Assembly (NCBI RefSeq): GCF_003121405.1
Contig: NZ_QBUY01000095.1
Span: 1 to 37,138 of the forward strand
DNA: 37,138 nt
DNA from: Paraburkholderia sp. C35
Lineage (GTDB): Bacteria; Pseudomonadota; Gammaproteobacteria; Burkholderiales; Burkholderiaceae
Reading direction: 5' to 3'
Shown here: positions 30,608-37,138 of the stretch, one piece after another
How the letters are laid out: the number at the start of each line of letters is the position of its first letter
Numbering within the stretch: the first letter of the stretch is position 1
Notes under the pieces: model-generated
Told to the model about the DNA's origin: nothing
Seen by the model: the letters and a program-made list of their open reading frames with translations, nothing else
The model's database searches: none
Made by a program: the position numbers and the translations under genes

Positions 30608-31222
30608 CTACGCGTTCCCCATTGCAGAAAATGTGTCTGCAAGTGCGATCAGCGCATGGGCTTCTTGCCCACTCGCTTCAGCAACCATGATGATTTCCAC
30701 AACCAGTGCCATCGTGTCTGCGATGGCGGCAACGGATGCCTGCTGAGTGTCGTGCAGCCGACGCTTGCATTCCTTCAGCATCGACAATTTGTTCTCTGCC
30801 GCATATGGAAATACGCCCAGATCCAGCAACAGCGCCAACGCTTTCCTGAGAGACATTTCTGATGACACGGATGTTGCACGCTCAGAATCGACCGTGTCTC
30901 TTTGTGAGGCGACTTGGCGAGAGTAATCAGCAGGCAGCGTCATTGATCCAGCAAGGAGACGATCAAGCTTTTGATCGAGCGATTTCACGCTGACACGAAA
31001 CGGGGAGTCGGGTGATTCCAGACTTCCCTTGAGAATCTGCGCCGAGCGTCCCAGGCTCAGTGCGACCTCCTCCCGTACCCCCTCACGGATCGTCTCAGTG
31101 AGGGTGCGGTGCTCCAGTAGATAAAGTAGTTTGTCGGCGTCCGTCGAGCCTGGGACCTCGTCGAACACCTTCCGCTCGGCGACGGTCATGCGCGCCGCAA
31201 TTCTGGCTGCTCGTATGGTCAT
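30608..31222 (-). CDS. Relaxosome-associated hypothetical protein
   Basis: The product has 204 residues, is mostly helical, and has no membrane segment. It begins TIRAARIAARMTVAERKVFD and includes LTETIREGVREEVALSLGRS, SVKSLDQKLDRLLAGSMTLP and a long hydrophobic-helical C-terminus (ASVAAIADTMALVVEIIMVA). It lies between the TraC-like gene (10 bases) and traI (2 bases), so it is translated with them and likely takes part in DNA processing or relaxase control. The family is not recognised. Confidence 0.65.
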   Translation of the reverse strand: MTIRAARIAARMTVAERKVFDEVPGSTDADKLLYLLEHRTLTETIREGVREEVALSLGRSAQILKGSLESPDSPFRVSVKSLDQKLDRLLAGSMTLPADYSRQVASQRDTVDSERATSVSSEMSLRKALALLLDLGVFPYAAENKLSMLKECKRRLHDTQQASVAAIADTMALVVEIIMVAEASGQEAHALIALADTFSAMGNA

Positions 31223-31232
31223 CGTGAATGCC

Positions 31233-31598
31233 TCACGCCGTCACACTATCAACGCCAACGCGTGCCAGTTCCCCGTCCTGTGGCTCGGCATCGGACGGCG
31301 TCGACTGCTCATCATTTCGGGCATCCACGAGACCATAACGTGTTGCGATGTCGGCAAATTCTTTCTCAAGAATTTCGAGACCAGCCTTATCAATACCGTA
31401 CTTTTTGATGAGCCGTTCCCGGCCCACCTTTAGTGCGTGCGCCTCCTCTTTGGCCCGTCGCTTTCGTTCTTCAGCCAGCTTGATCTCGGCCTGCTGCTTT
31501 TCGGCCTTTGCCAACGCTCGCGCGACGCGCTCCTGCTCGCGCCGTAGCTCCAGAATTTGCGTGGCAAGATTCGGTGATGCTTTTTTAGATTCGGTCAT
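31233..31598 (-). CDS. Coiled-coil relaxosome protein, TraC/MobC-like
   Basis: The product has 121 residues. Residues ~10-60 are a strongly charged coiled coil (ILELRREQERVARALAKAEK, QQAEIKLAEERKRRAKEEAH). A short conserved end follows (KYGIDKAGLEILEKEFADIA, RYGL) that resembles the small TraC-type proteins of Agrobacterium-like transfer operons. It is first in the operon with the 204-residue protein and traI, next to the candidate oriT, as expected for a nick-site accessory protein. Assignment to TraC is by overall pattern only. Confidence 0.6.
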   Translation of the reverse strand: MTESKKASPNLATQILELRREQERVARALAKAEKQQAEIKLAEERKRRAKEEAHALKVGRERLIKKYGIDKAGLEILEKEFADIATRYGLVDARNDEQSTPSDAEPQDGELARVGVDSVTA

Positions 31599-31679
31599 GA
31601 CGTACTCCGGTATTAGTTAAAAAATTCGATCTCGCGCATCGGCAAACATCGCTTTTTGCCGTTTTCGCTCAAAGCCTTG

Positions 31680-31830
31680 GTGATTAACGCTTTCAGGCAT
31701 TTGCGGAAACATTCGTTTCCGCGCTTTCGCTTGTGGCGTGAGCCACAGGCGAAAGCGTGTCTGCACCGCAGGTGCGACGGGTGTGGGAGGTCTGAATTTG
31801 AAAAATTCAGACCGACTTCCGTGATGAGAC
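31680..31830. other. Candidate origin of transfer (oriT)
   Basis: The gap between the coupling-protein gene and the traI operon holds four inverted repeats in ~110 bases. They are GCGGAAAC-N4-GTTTCCGC (31703-31722), a 15-base stem with one mismatch (31723-31756), GCACC-GCA-GGTGC (31763-31775) and GGTCTGAATTT-N3-AAATTCAGACC (31789-31813). The third is followed after three bases by GGGTGTGGG. R388-type MobF origins, as I recall, have the hairpin GCACC-GAAA-GGTGC just 5' of nic, and the F nic lies in GGGTGTGG. The match of hairpin plus spacing to a MobF relaxase target is good. Nick position and strand are inferred. Confidence 0.7.
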
Positions 31831-31903
31831 GTCTTTGCTGGACGCTTCCAAGTCCACTGATTTGGCACGGATTACACGTGGTGGATTTCGCTATGTCATC
31901 GCA

Positions 31904-33850
31904 TCACGTGCCTGTATCTCGGACTGGATCAGCGGTGTCAGCAGGTTTCGTATCACCGTCGTTCCTGACCATTAGCCGGAGATGGTCAGGGTCTTTTGGT
32001 CTAGGTCGGAGCGGCTTGCTCGTTCGACGTTTCCGAGGAGTTCTCGACCCGTCAGAACTCGCGTCTTCCGATGCGGGTTCATCGTCGCCAGGGGTGCCTT
32101 CGGCCGAAATCAGTGGACGTTTCTGCGGCACTGTCGGCACTATGAACGGTACGTCCGGATCATCAGGGCCGCGGGTGTGCTTCAGGATCGGAATTTCAAT
32201 CTTCGCAGGCGGTAGATGCTGGATGATCAGATAGCCGTGCAGGTTAGGAAGCCCGAGGAGGTCCGTGTATGGCACAGCTGCGATTTCGGAAGTTATCTGC
32301 TCGCTAACGCTTCGGCCATTTGATTGGCCATTGTTACTGCTGTTCGAGCTTGATCCTTCTGTGTATCGCTGTTCAATGTAGGCGCCGGCGCGCTTCGAAT
32401 CCTTGCTGGCAATCTCTGCGTCGCTAGGCCGGAAAAGAACCCGTGTATTGAACAGATTCAGAATGATGTTGGCGGATTCACGTCCAAACGATTGGACCAT
32501 CTGCTCGTCATGCTGGAAGCCTGCAACGACTACCGCGCCATGCTTCCGCCCCTCCTCGAGAAGGTCCTGCAATTTGTCAACGCGACCAAGTTTGGCAAGT
32601 TCGTCGAGGACGAAAAACATCCGTCGTTCAAAGGGCCGATCATCATCATTCGGCACCAGTTGCATCAGACGGTTGGCGACGATTGAGATGATGATCGAAT
32701 ACAGGGGACGCAATGCCTCGCGATGCTGTCGCGGAAACGGCAACCAGAGGACACTGTCGTATGCCTCATTTGTTGACCTGTCGACCCATTCCTCCAGATT
32801 TAGTTTGGGTGCGGATTCCGCATACGGGTAGGTGAGAAAAGTGAGCTGTTCGGACAACACGCCTCGCATGCCGGAGAACCACTTCTCGTTGCCTTCGAGG
32901 AAAACGGCAGCCGCACTCGTGCCAGTCCAGAAACCTCGCTTTTTGAGCATGCTCTTGTCTTCCGTTGTGAACATGTGCAACAGGAGTTCGTCACTCAGTC
33001 GCGCGCCATTGCGGATGGCATCAAGGACAGGAACAAAAAGGTTTTGTGCCCACTGGGACCAGCCTTTCTTCTCTTCAGTCGCCGTGTTAGTTGGAATGAC
33101 AATGTTGGCCAGCGTGCGCGCCGAGGCGTCATCGGTCAGATAGTCACGAATGTCGATCTTGTGCGAACGGGCATCAAACGGACTGAGATAAAAGTCCGTT
33201 GGCTTTCCGTACCGCTTCATCAATTCGCCCGCGGGATCGACCACGATGCAGGGCATTTTTGCCGCGCGAGCACCTTGCATGACTTCGATAATTGCCTTTG
33301 TTTTGCCGACGCCAGTACCCCCACGAAAGAGAACATGCATGACTTCCGCGAATGACGGTATCGGAACGCCGCCAATAGTAAGAATGCCGGCGTCCTTCTT
33401 TGTCAGTGCGATCAGCTGCTTGGTCGTGAGTGGCTGCCAGCCGGACAGGATGACGGACTTTGGTTTGCGACTCATCCCCAGATAGCGCAGCCATGCAAAT
33501 CGCGGAAGCGAACTTAACCTGGCTAGCTTGTTGAAACTGGGCTGATAAACCTTCACGAGATACCAGTACAGCGGCATACCGAACGCTGCCGGCCAGTAAT
33601 CGTGTTCCGGTGTGAATGCGCAGCCGAAGGCGTACAGCCACGTAGCAGGAATTAGCCAGTGGATCATGAACTTAATGAAGCGCCAGAACGGTCCGGGCTG
33701 TGCAGGCCGGATCTTGACATGTCCCGTATGGTGAAGCACCCACCAGACTATCCACAGCAAAATCACTGCGCCAAAGAAAATCCATGTTTTGTCGCGAAAC
33801 ACGTGCCCAGCAAAGACTAGTTTCTCGAAAAAAAGAGTGAGCCACGCCAT
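31904..33850 (-). CDS. Type IV coupling protein (VirD4/TraD/TrwB-like)
   Basis: The product has 648 residues from ATG 33850 (GAGGGT ahead). The N-terminus has hydrophobic helices (WIFFGAVILLWIVWWVLHH, residues ~23-41; FIKFMIHWLIPATWLYAFG, ~58-76). The ATPase core has Walker A GGTGVGKT (177-184), VVDPAGELMKRYG, Walker B MFFVLDELAKLGR (411-423; D416, E417) and GFQHDEQ (444-450). The tail (after ~residue 570) is polar, Pro/Arg-rich and disordered-looking. It links the relaxosome to the secretion channel and drives DNA transfer. It is encoded between the candidate oriT and a membrane-anchored protein whose stop is 22 bases upstream. A degenerate paralogue lies at 17132-18313. Confidence 0.93.
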   Translation of the reverse strand: MAWLTLFFEKLVFAGHVFRDKTWIFFGAVILLWIVWWVLHHTGHVKIRPAQPGPFWRFIKFMIHWLIPATWLYAFGCAFTPEHDYWPAAFGMPLYWYLVKVYQPSFNKLARLSSLPRFAWLRYLGMSRKPKSVILSGWQPLTTKQLIALTKKDAGILTIGGVPIPSFAEVMHVLFRGGTGVGKTKAIIEVMQGARAAKMPCIVVDPAGELMKRYGKPTDFYLSPFDARSHKIDIRDYLTDDASARTLANIVIPTNTATEEKKGWSQWAQNLFVPVLDAIRNGARLSDELLLHMFTTEDKSMLKKRGFWTGTSAAAVFLEGNEKWFSGMRGVLSEQLTFLTYPYAESAPKLNLEEWVDRSTNEAYDSVLWLPFPRQHREALRPLYSIIISIVANRLMQLVPNDDDRPFERRMFFVLDELAKLGRVDKLQDLLEEGRKHGAVVVAGFQHDEQMVQSFGRESANIILNLFNTRVLFRPSDAEIASKDSKRAGAYIEQRYTEGSSSNSSNNGQSNGRSVSEQITSEIAAVPYTDLLGLPNLHGYLIIQHLPPAKIEIPILKHTRGPDDPDVPFIVPTVPQKRPLISAEGTPGDDEPASEDASSDGSRTPRKRRTSKPLRPRPKDPDHLRLMVRNDGDTKPADTADPVRDTGT

Positions 33851-33872
33851 GAAAACTACCCTCGCAAGTTGG

Positions 33873-34844
33873 CTATTCTTTGGTGCTGTTTGCGACCGAA
33901 CTAGCCGGTTGTGGTGCGCTGGCAATAGCAGCACGTGCCGCTGAATTTCTGGCGGGATCTGCGGTCGTTGCCGAAGCGCTCGCGAGCGTTGCGACAGCTG
34001 GCATGGACGGAGAAATGACGGCGACTGCCGAAGGGTTGACCGCCGACGGAACAACCGCCACTGGATCGGCTGCCCCATCGCCACGCAGATAGAGCGTGCC
34101 CGTCGAGGCGATCACCATGTTGCTCGCGATCGCCTGACCGACTGCATGAGTCAAAGACACAGAAACCTTGTGCCAGCCGGCGCCCAGGCCAACGCCATGT
34201 GCTGTCGTCGCCTCAGCCTGATTCCACTGGGTAGCGCCCTGCAACTGGACCGCCATCGGCGCTTCCTGGGAGTCGTCGACCACGACAACGGCATCCGCGT
34301 TCAGATGGCCCGACAGATGAAGTACGAACGTGGCCTTCTCATCCTTGTCGGTGTGCATCCAGAACACCCAGGTGTTGCGCAAACTTCCACTGGTCGGGAC
34401 CGTCTTGGCGATCGCTGCCGGCGGTTGCGTCGTAAAACTGGCCGTGCCCGCTGGCTGGACCAGAGCGGCGACCGTCGACCAGGTTCCCTGGTCCATCGAC
34501 TCAACGGTGTATTGCATCGAGCGCGCCGACAATCCCGCCGGCGCTGGCTGGCCGGGCAGCATTACGATGCCAGGTGCGACAGCGGCCACCGGCCCCGACA
34601 CGGCGACCGGCGCAGAAGCAAGATGCGGCGCTGGGCTGGACGCGGCCATTGGCGCGGAGCTAGCCAGTGCTGCACTGACAGGTTGAGCAAGGTTGGCAGC
34701 CTCGGCCGGGTCGTGATCTTTGAAAGTCGCGGAGATCCTCGTGGCAATAACGAGGCCGGCCACGGTTGCGAGAACTCCTATTACTGCTTTCCTATGTGTG
34801 GACCAAGCGTTGTATTTCGCGGTGAGTTTTCGAATCAGTTCCAT
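33873..34844 (-). CDS. Membrane-anchored periplasmic protein of the transfer region
   Basis: The product has 323 residues from ATG 34844 (GGGAA ahead). A cytoplasmic basic stretch (LTAKYNAWSTHRKA) precedes one transmembrane helix (VIGVLATVAGLVIATRIS, residues ~19-36). An Ala/Pro/Ser-rich linker and a beta-rich domain follow (residues ~120-250; SLRNTWVFWMHTDKDEKATF, VLHLSGHLNADAVVVVDDSQ), then another Ala/Pro/Ser-rich tail. The middle may be a sugar-binding or PA14-like fold, but no family is certain. It lies directly upstream of the coupling protein and downstream of the adhesin, suggesting a structural or anchoring role in mating. Confidence 0.6.
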   Translation of the reverse strand: MELIRKLTAKYNAWSTHRKAVIGVLATVAGLVIATRISATFKDHDPAEAANLAQPVSAALASSAPMAASSPAPHLASAPVAVSGPVAAVAPGIVMLPGQPAPAGLSARSMQYTVESMDQGTWSTVAALVQPAGTASFTTQPPAAIAKTVPTSGSLRNTWVFWMHTDKDEKATFVLHLSGHLNADAVVVVDDSQEAPMAVQLQGATQWNQAEATTAHGVGLGAGWHKVSVSLTHAVGQAIASNMVIASTGTLYLRGDGAADPVAVVPSAVNPSAVAVISPSMPAVATLASASATTADPARNSAARAAIASAPQPASSVANSTKE

Positions 34845-34956
34845 GCTGAATTCCCAGTAGATTGTTTGAGGGTTGTCGGCAGGCCCGGTAGGTCCGTCGA
34901 AACAGATCTCAAGGCTGAGCTCTGACGGCGACTGAAACGCGCCAGAGCCCAACATC

Positions 34957-36453
34957 TCAAAACAGATTGATACCCATGTTCAGTCCGGCGCCCACGGCGA
35001 CGCCCGCTGCCTGAGTCGCCCCGCTCACTTTCAGGTTGGTCACCAGATTTGGGCCGAAGCGATGGAAGATGCCGATGCTGCCGCCGAACTGGCCGCGGAA
35101 AGTACCGATCCCGACGCCCAGTTGTGTGTCGTGACTGTCGGCGGGGTTGAACAGGTTTGAGCCGATGGCTGCCGCCATCGCACCTACACCGTCAACGCGA
35201 CCGGAGAGCGTGTCGATCGCCTGCCCCATGCGATTCAAAGCCTGGTCGGTCGACGACGCGAGGCGCTGCACCTGCGCATCGGTGTAGGAACTGGCCGTCT
35301 GCTGGATCTGCGCCATTTGGGTAGGCGTCGCGCCACCGCCATCACCCGAAACACTGGTGCCATTCGAGCCGTTGGTACCGTTCGCACCGGCGGGCCCTTG
35401 GGGGCCTGTCGCGCCTTGCGGGCCGGTCGGTCCTTGGGGACCCGCTGGCCCGGTCGTACCGCCTGATGCGATCGTGTTTTCGATTGACGTCACGCGCGTG
35501 CCAAGGCCGGCCAGCGCAGCGCTCACTGTGCTATAGCTGGTGGAACCCGTCGTCGTTGGGACCGTGAAAACCGGCGCTGTCCAGGCTCCCGTGGTCGGGC
35601 TGAAACTGCCCGAGCCCAGTGCCGCAACTAGGCTGTTGATCTGCCCCATGTTGGCCGCATCCGTCCCGGCGAGGCCCGGCGCTAGGTTGATCAGCCGGCG
35701 CGTGGCAAACCCTGCTCCACCGCCGATGGAAACGACACCTGACTGGCCGCCGTCATTGGCGCCATAACCCAGCGCGACGCTGCCAGCGCCGCTTGCGATG
35801 GACATCGCACCCAGCGCGACCGAGTTGGTAGCCATCGCGTTAGAAGTGAACCCGAGCGCCACCGCGTTCGTTCCTGCGACCCCCTGACCAATCGCGATGC
35901 CCTGCGCGCCCGTTACCTGGCTACCGATGCCGATGACGATAGCGTTTCCGTTTCCGTTGTCCGTTGCACCCGACGACCCCATCACGATGGAGTTCGTGCC
36001 ACTTTGCGACACCCCCATGGCACCTGACCCGATCGCAATACCGGCATTTGCAGAAGCATGCAGGCCGGCGGCATAACCACCCGCCGTCGACGTATCTGCG
36101 ATACCCACCGCGACACTCGTCGCCGATGAGGTGGTGCCAGTGCCAATTGACACGCCACCCGTCGTAGACGCGCCATTCCCAATCGCAATGCCGTTGGTAG
36201 CAGACGCCGACGGGCCGACAGCGATGTCACCCGTATTCGTAGCCGTAGCGCCCTGCCCGACGGCAACTGCACTGCTTCCTGCTGTCGCGTTGTCGCCGAT
36301 TGCCACCGACGAGTTGTCCGCCCCGTTCGCTCCGGCGCCCAGCGTCGCATCACTGGCCGCAACCGATACCGTCGACACCGTGAGAAACGCTAGCAGCGTC
36401 GCACAGCGCACAGCATGCCAATGAAGCGCCTTACCTTGTTCCGACTTTTTCAT
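34957..36453 (-). CDS. YadA-like trimeric autotransporter adhesin with collagen-like stalk
   Basis: The product has 498 residues. A signal peptide (LLAFLTVSTVSVAAS) is followed by a YadA-type head of repeats with S-V/I-A-x-G motifs (SVAIGDNAT, AVAVGQGAT, GIAIGNGAS; ~35-250) and a neck (RRLINLAPGLAGTDAANMGQ, 252-271). A collagen-like Gly-x-y run (GPAGPQGPTGPQGATGPQG, ~335-366), a coiled coil (DAQVQRLASSTDQALNRMGQ) and a C-terminal YadA anchor (~420-498, ending in Phe) complete it. It should form a trimeric surface fibre that exports itself through the outer membrane. Its place at the head of a transfer gene series suggests a role in donor-recipient contact. Confidence 0.9.
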   Translation of the reverse strand: MKKSEQGKALHWHAVRCATLLAFLTVSTVSVAASDATLGAGANGADNSSVAIGDNATAGSSAVAVGQGATATNTGDIAVGPSASATNGIAIGNGASTTGGVSIGTGTTSSATSVAVGIADTSTAGGYAAGLHASANAGIAIGSGAMGVSQSGTNSIVMGSSGATDNGNGNAIVIGIGSQVTGAQGIAIGQGVAGTNAVALGFTSNAMATNSVALGAMSIASGAGSVALGYGANDGGQSGVVSIGGGAGFATRRLINLAPGLAGTDAANMGQINSLVAALGSGSFSPTTGAWTAPVFTVPTTTGSTSYSTVSAALAGLGTRVTSIENTIASGGTTGPAGPQGPTGPQGATGPQGPAGANGTNGSNGTSVSGDGGGATPTQMAQIQQTASSYTDAQVQRLASSTDQALNRMGQAIDTLSGRVDGVGAMAAAIGSNLFNPADSHDTQLGVGIGTFRGQFGGSIGIFHRFGPNLVTNLKVSGATQAAGVAVGAGLNMGINLF

Positions 36454-36646
36454 TTTGTAGCAGTCCTATTTGTTAGTAACACATCCCTGTTGACTTAAAG
36501 CCACCTACTTTTTCTTTTTTGTTTCACTACTACGCGATCAGCGCACTTATCAGGCTTACCAATCGCGTGACACCGTGTCCGCAAGCATCAGCTCTGCAGC
36601 CTCTTGCTACGGTAACGCTCGTCTCCTTTGACGCAATCCGATCGCG

Positions 36647-37132
36647 TCAAAGAGAGCAAAACCGATCGAGGGCGGCCGCCACGATCGCAGGGTCGACTCG
36701 TGTGATCGGATCGGTTTCGCTGAGTAAATCCGCCTTACTACGAAGCGGCGCACCAATATCATCCGAATGTTCAGTAAAACCGACCCGTGCCCACTGCGCG
36801 TGCGCCACGTGCTTGACGCAGTCGAAGCTGTAGGTGGTCCCCACTGACAGATAGCGTGTGTGATCCAGTGCTTCGCGCGGCTTGCCAAAATCGACCACGA
36901 TCGCTGGCGAATCGATAAACGTGCGGTCGGTGACCGAGGCGCTCACCCCATCTCCCCATGACCCGAGAGGAATCAGATGTCGGCCCAGTGGCTCCCCTAT
37001 CCAGGCGATGGAGTTGGAGTTGGAGTTGGAGTTGGAGTTGGCGTTGGCGTTGGCGTTGGCGTTGGCGTTGGCGTTGGCTGATCCTGTGAGGACATCGGCG
37101 CATCGCACCAGCACGCGTGCAGGGGCGCGCAT
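36647..37132 (-). CDS. Hypothetical protein with Asn-Ala/Asn-Ser repeat, start near the edge
   Basis: The visible product has 161 residues from ATG 37132, but the frame stays open to the right edge, so the true start may lie outside. After a short N-terminal part (VRCADVLTGS) comes a dipeptide run of Asn-Ala then Asn-Ser, encoded by 11 hexamers. The rest is a globular domain (DRTFIDSPAIVVDFGKPREA; RYLSVGTTYSFDCVKHVAHA; AIVAAALDRFCSL). The Tyr-x-Phe-Asp-Cys pattern and the final Cys weakly recall surface-adhesin protein E, which is only a suggestion. The repeat probably forms a flexible linker after a signal peptide. Confidence 0.55.
   Translation of the reverse strand: MRAPARVLVRCADVLTGSANANANANANANANSNSNSNSNSIAWIGEPLGRHLIPLGSWGDGVSASVTDRTFIDSPAIVVDFGKPREALDHTRYLSVGTTYSFDCVKHVAHAQWARVGFTEHSDDIGAPLRSKADLLSETDPITRVDPAIVAAALDRFCSL
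37011..37076. repeat. Hexanucleotide tandem repeat within a coding region
   Basis: Five copies of GAGTTG (37011-37040) are followed directly by six copies of GCGTTG (37041-37076). On the minus strand they encode Asn-Ser and Asn-Ala pairs. Hexamers keep the frame, so copy-number change would alter linker length but not break the protein. Confidence 0.9.
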
Positions 37133-37138
37133 TGATGG

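Noticed and set aside
1..37138. CRISPR array, tRNA, rRNA or insertion sequence
   Set aside because: No regularly spaced direct repeats with unique spacers, no cloverleaf-like segments, no transposase frame and no matching terminal inverted repeats were seen on reading both strands.
1..37138. The window as a complete circular plasmid
   Set aside because: Both edges cut genes, no end overlap is visible, the left edge carries adapter sequence, and the mating-channel (type IV secretion) genes are absent, so this is a fragment.

Overview
The window looks like part of a conjugative plasmid, or a plasmid-like secondary replicon, from a GC-rich betaproteobacterium. Burkholderiaceae (Paraburkholderia, Caballeronia or a relative) is my best guess. 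The plasmid call rests on an iteron-controlled Rep_3 initiator (repB), a ParDE module, a MobF relaxase-helicase, a VirD4-type coupling protein and a tyrosine recombinase beside its own crossover-like site. The host guess rests on a CTGT-N8-ACAG SOS box with imuA, a DUF7673-like protein and overall protein style. Both window edges cut genes. The first ~66 bases contain a degenerate copy of an Illumina Nextera adapter, so the left edge is an assembly end and not biology.

Layout. 0.07-1.6 kb: a long glycine-rich minus-strand protein that runs off the left edge. 2.2-5.9 kb: an island of antitoxin-like genes with no recognisable intact toxin. Its centre is a 505-residue protein that looks like pieces of several antitoxin families joined end to end (HigA N-terminus, YefM/Phd C-terminus, DUF29, a VapB/MazE-like tail and a full Xre/MbcA/ParS antitoxin). 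Around it lie a Phd-like antitoxin with an apparent internal deletion, a toxin remnant, an XRE regulator and an MbcA-like protein. 6.1-7.7 kb: the replication region, with hairpins, a DnaA-box-like site, six iterons of 20-21 bp, repB flanked by matching inverted repeats, and two perfect palindromes that resemble partition sites. 7.8-14.4 kb: small accessory genes, including an intact HAD hydrolase, a HAD remnant, secreted and membrane proteins, and the recombinase. 14.4-15.8 kb: SOS-controlled imuA without imuB, divergent from parDE. 15.9-19.1 kb: a minus-strand run of membrane proteins around a degenerate coupling-protein paralogue. 19.4-26.8 kb (plus strand): small proteins, a lipoprotein, a 786-residue repeat protein, a membrane-anchored tandem AAA+ ATPase and a winged-helix protein. 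26.8-36.5 kb (minus strand): the transfer region, with relaxase TraI, two small accessory proteins, a candidate oriT, the coupling protein, a membrane-anchored protein and a trimeric autotransporter adhesin with a collagen-like stalk.

How the parts may fit. repB, the iterons and its operators control copy number. The recombinase with its site, the palindromes and parDE would support stable inheritance. TraI, its accessory proteins and the coupling protein would process DNA at the candidate oriT and deliver it to a secretion channel encoded outside the window. The two most unusual points are the antitoxin mosaic and a repeat domain shared between the TraI C-terminus and the 786-residue protein encoded beside the AAA+ ATPase. 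All functional statements come from reading motifs by eye; no database search was possible.
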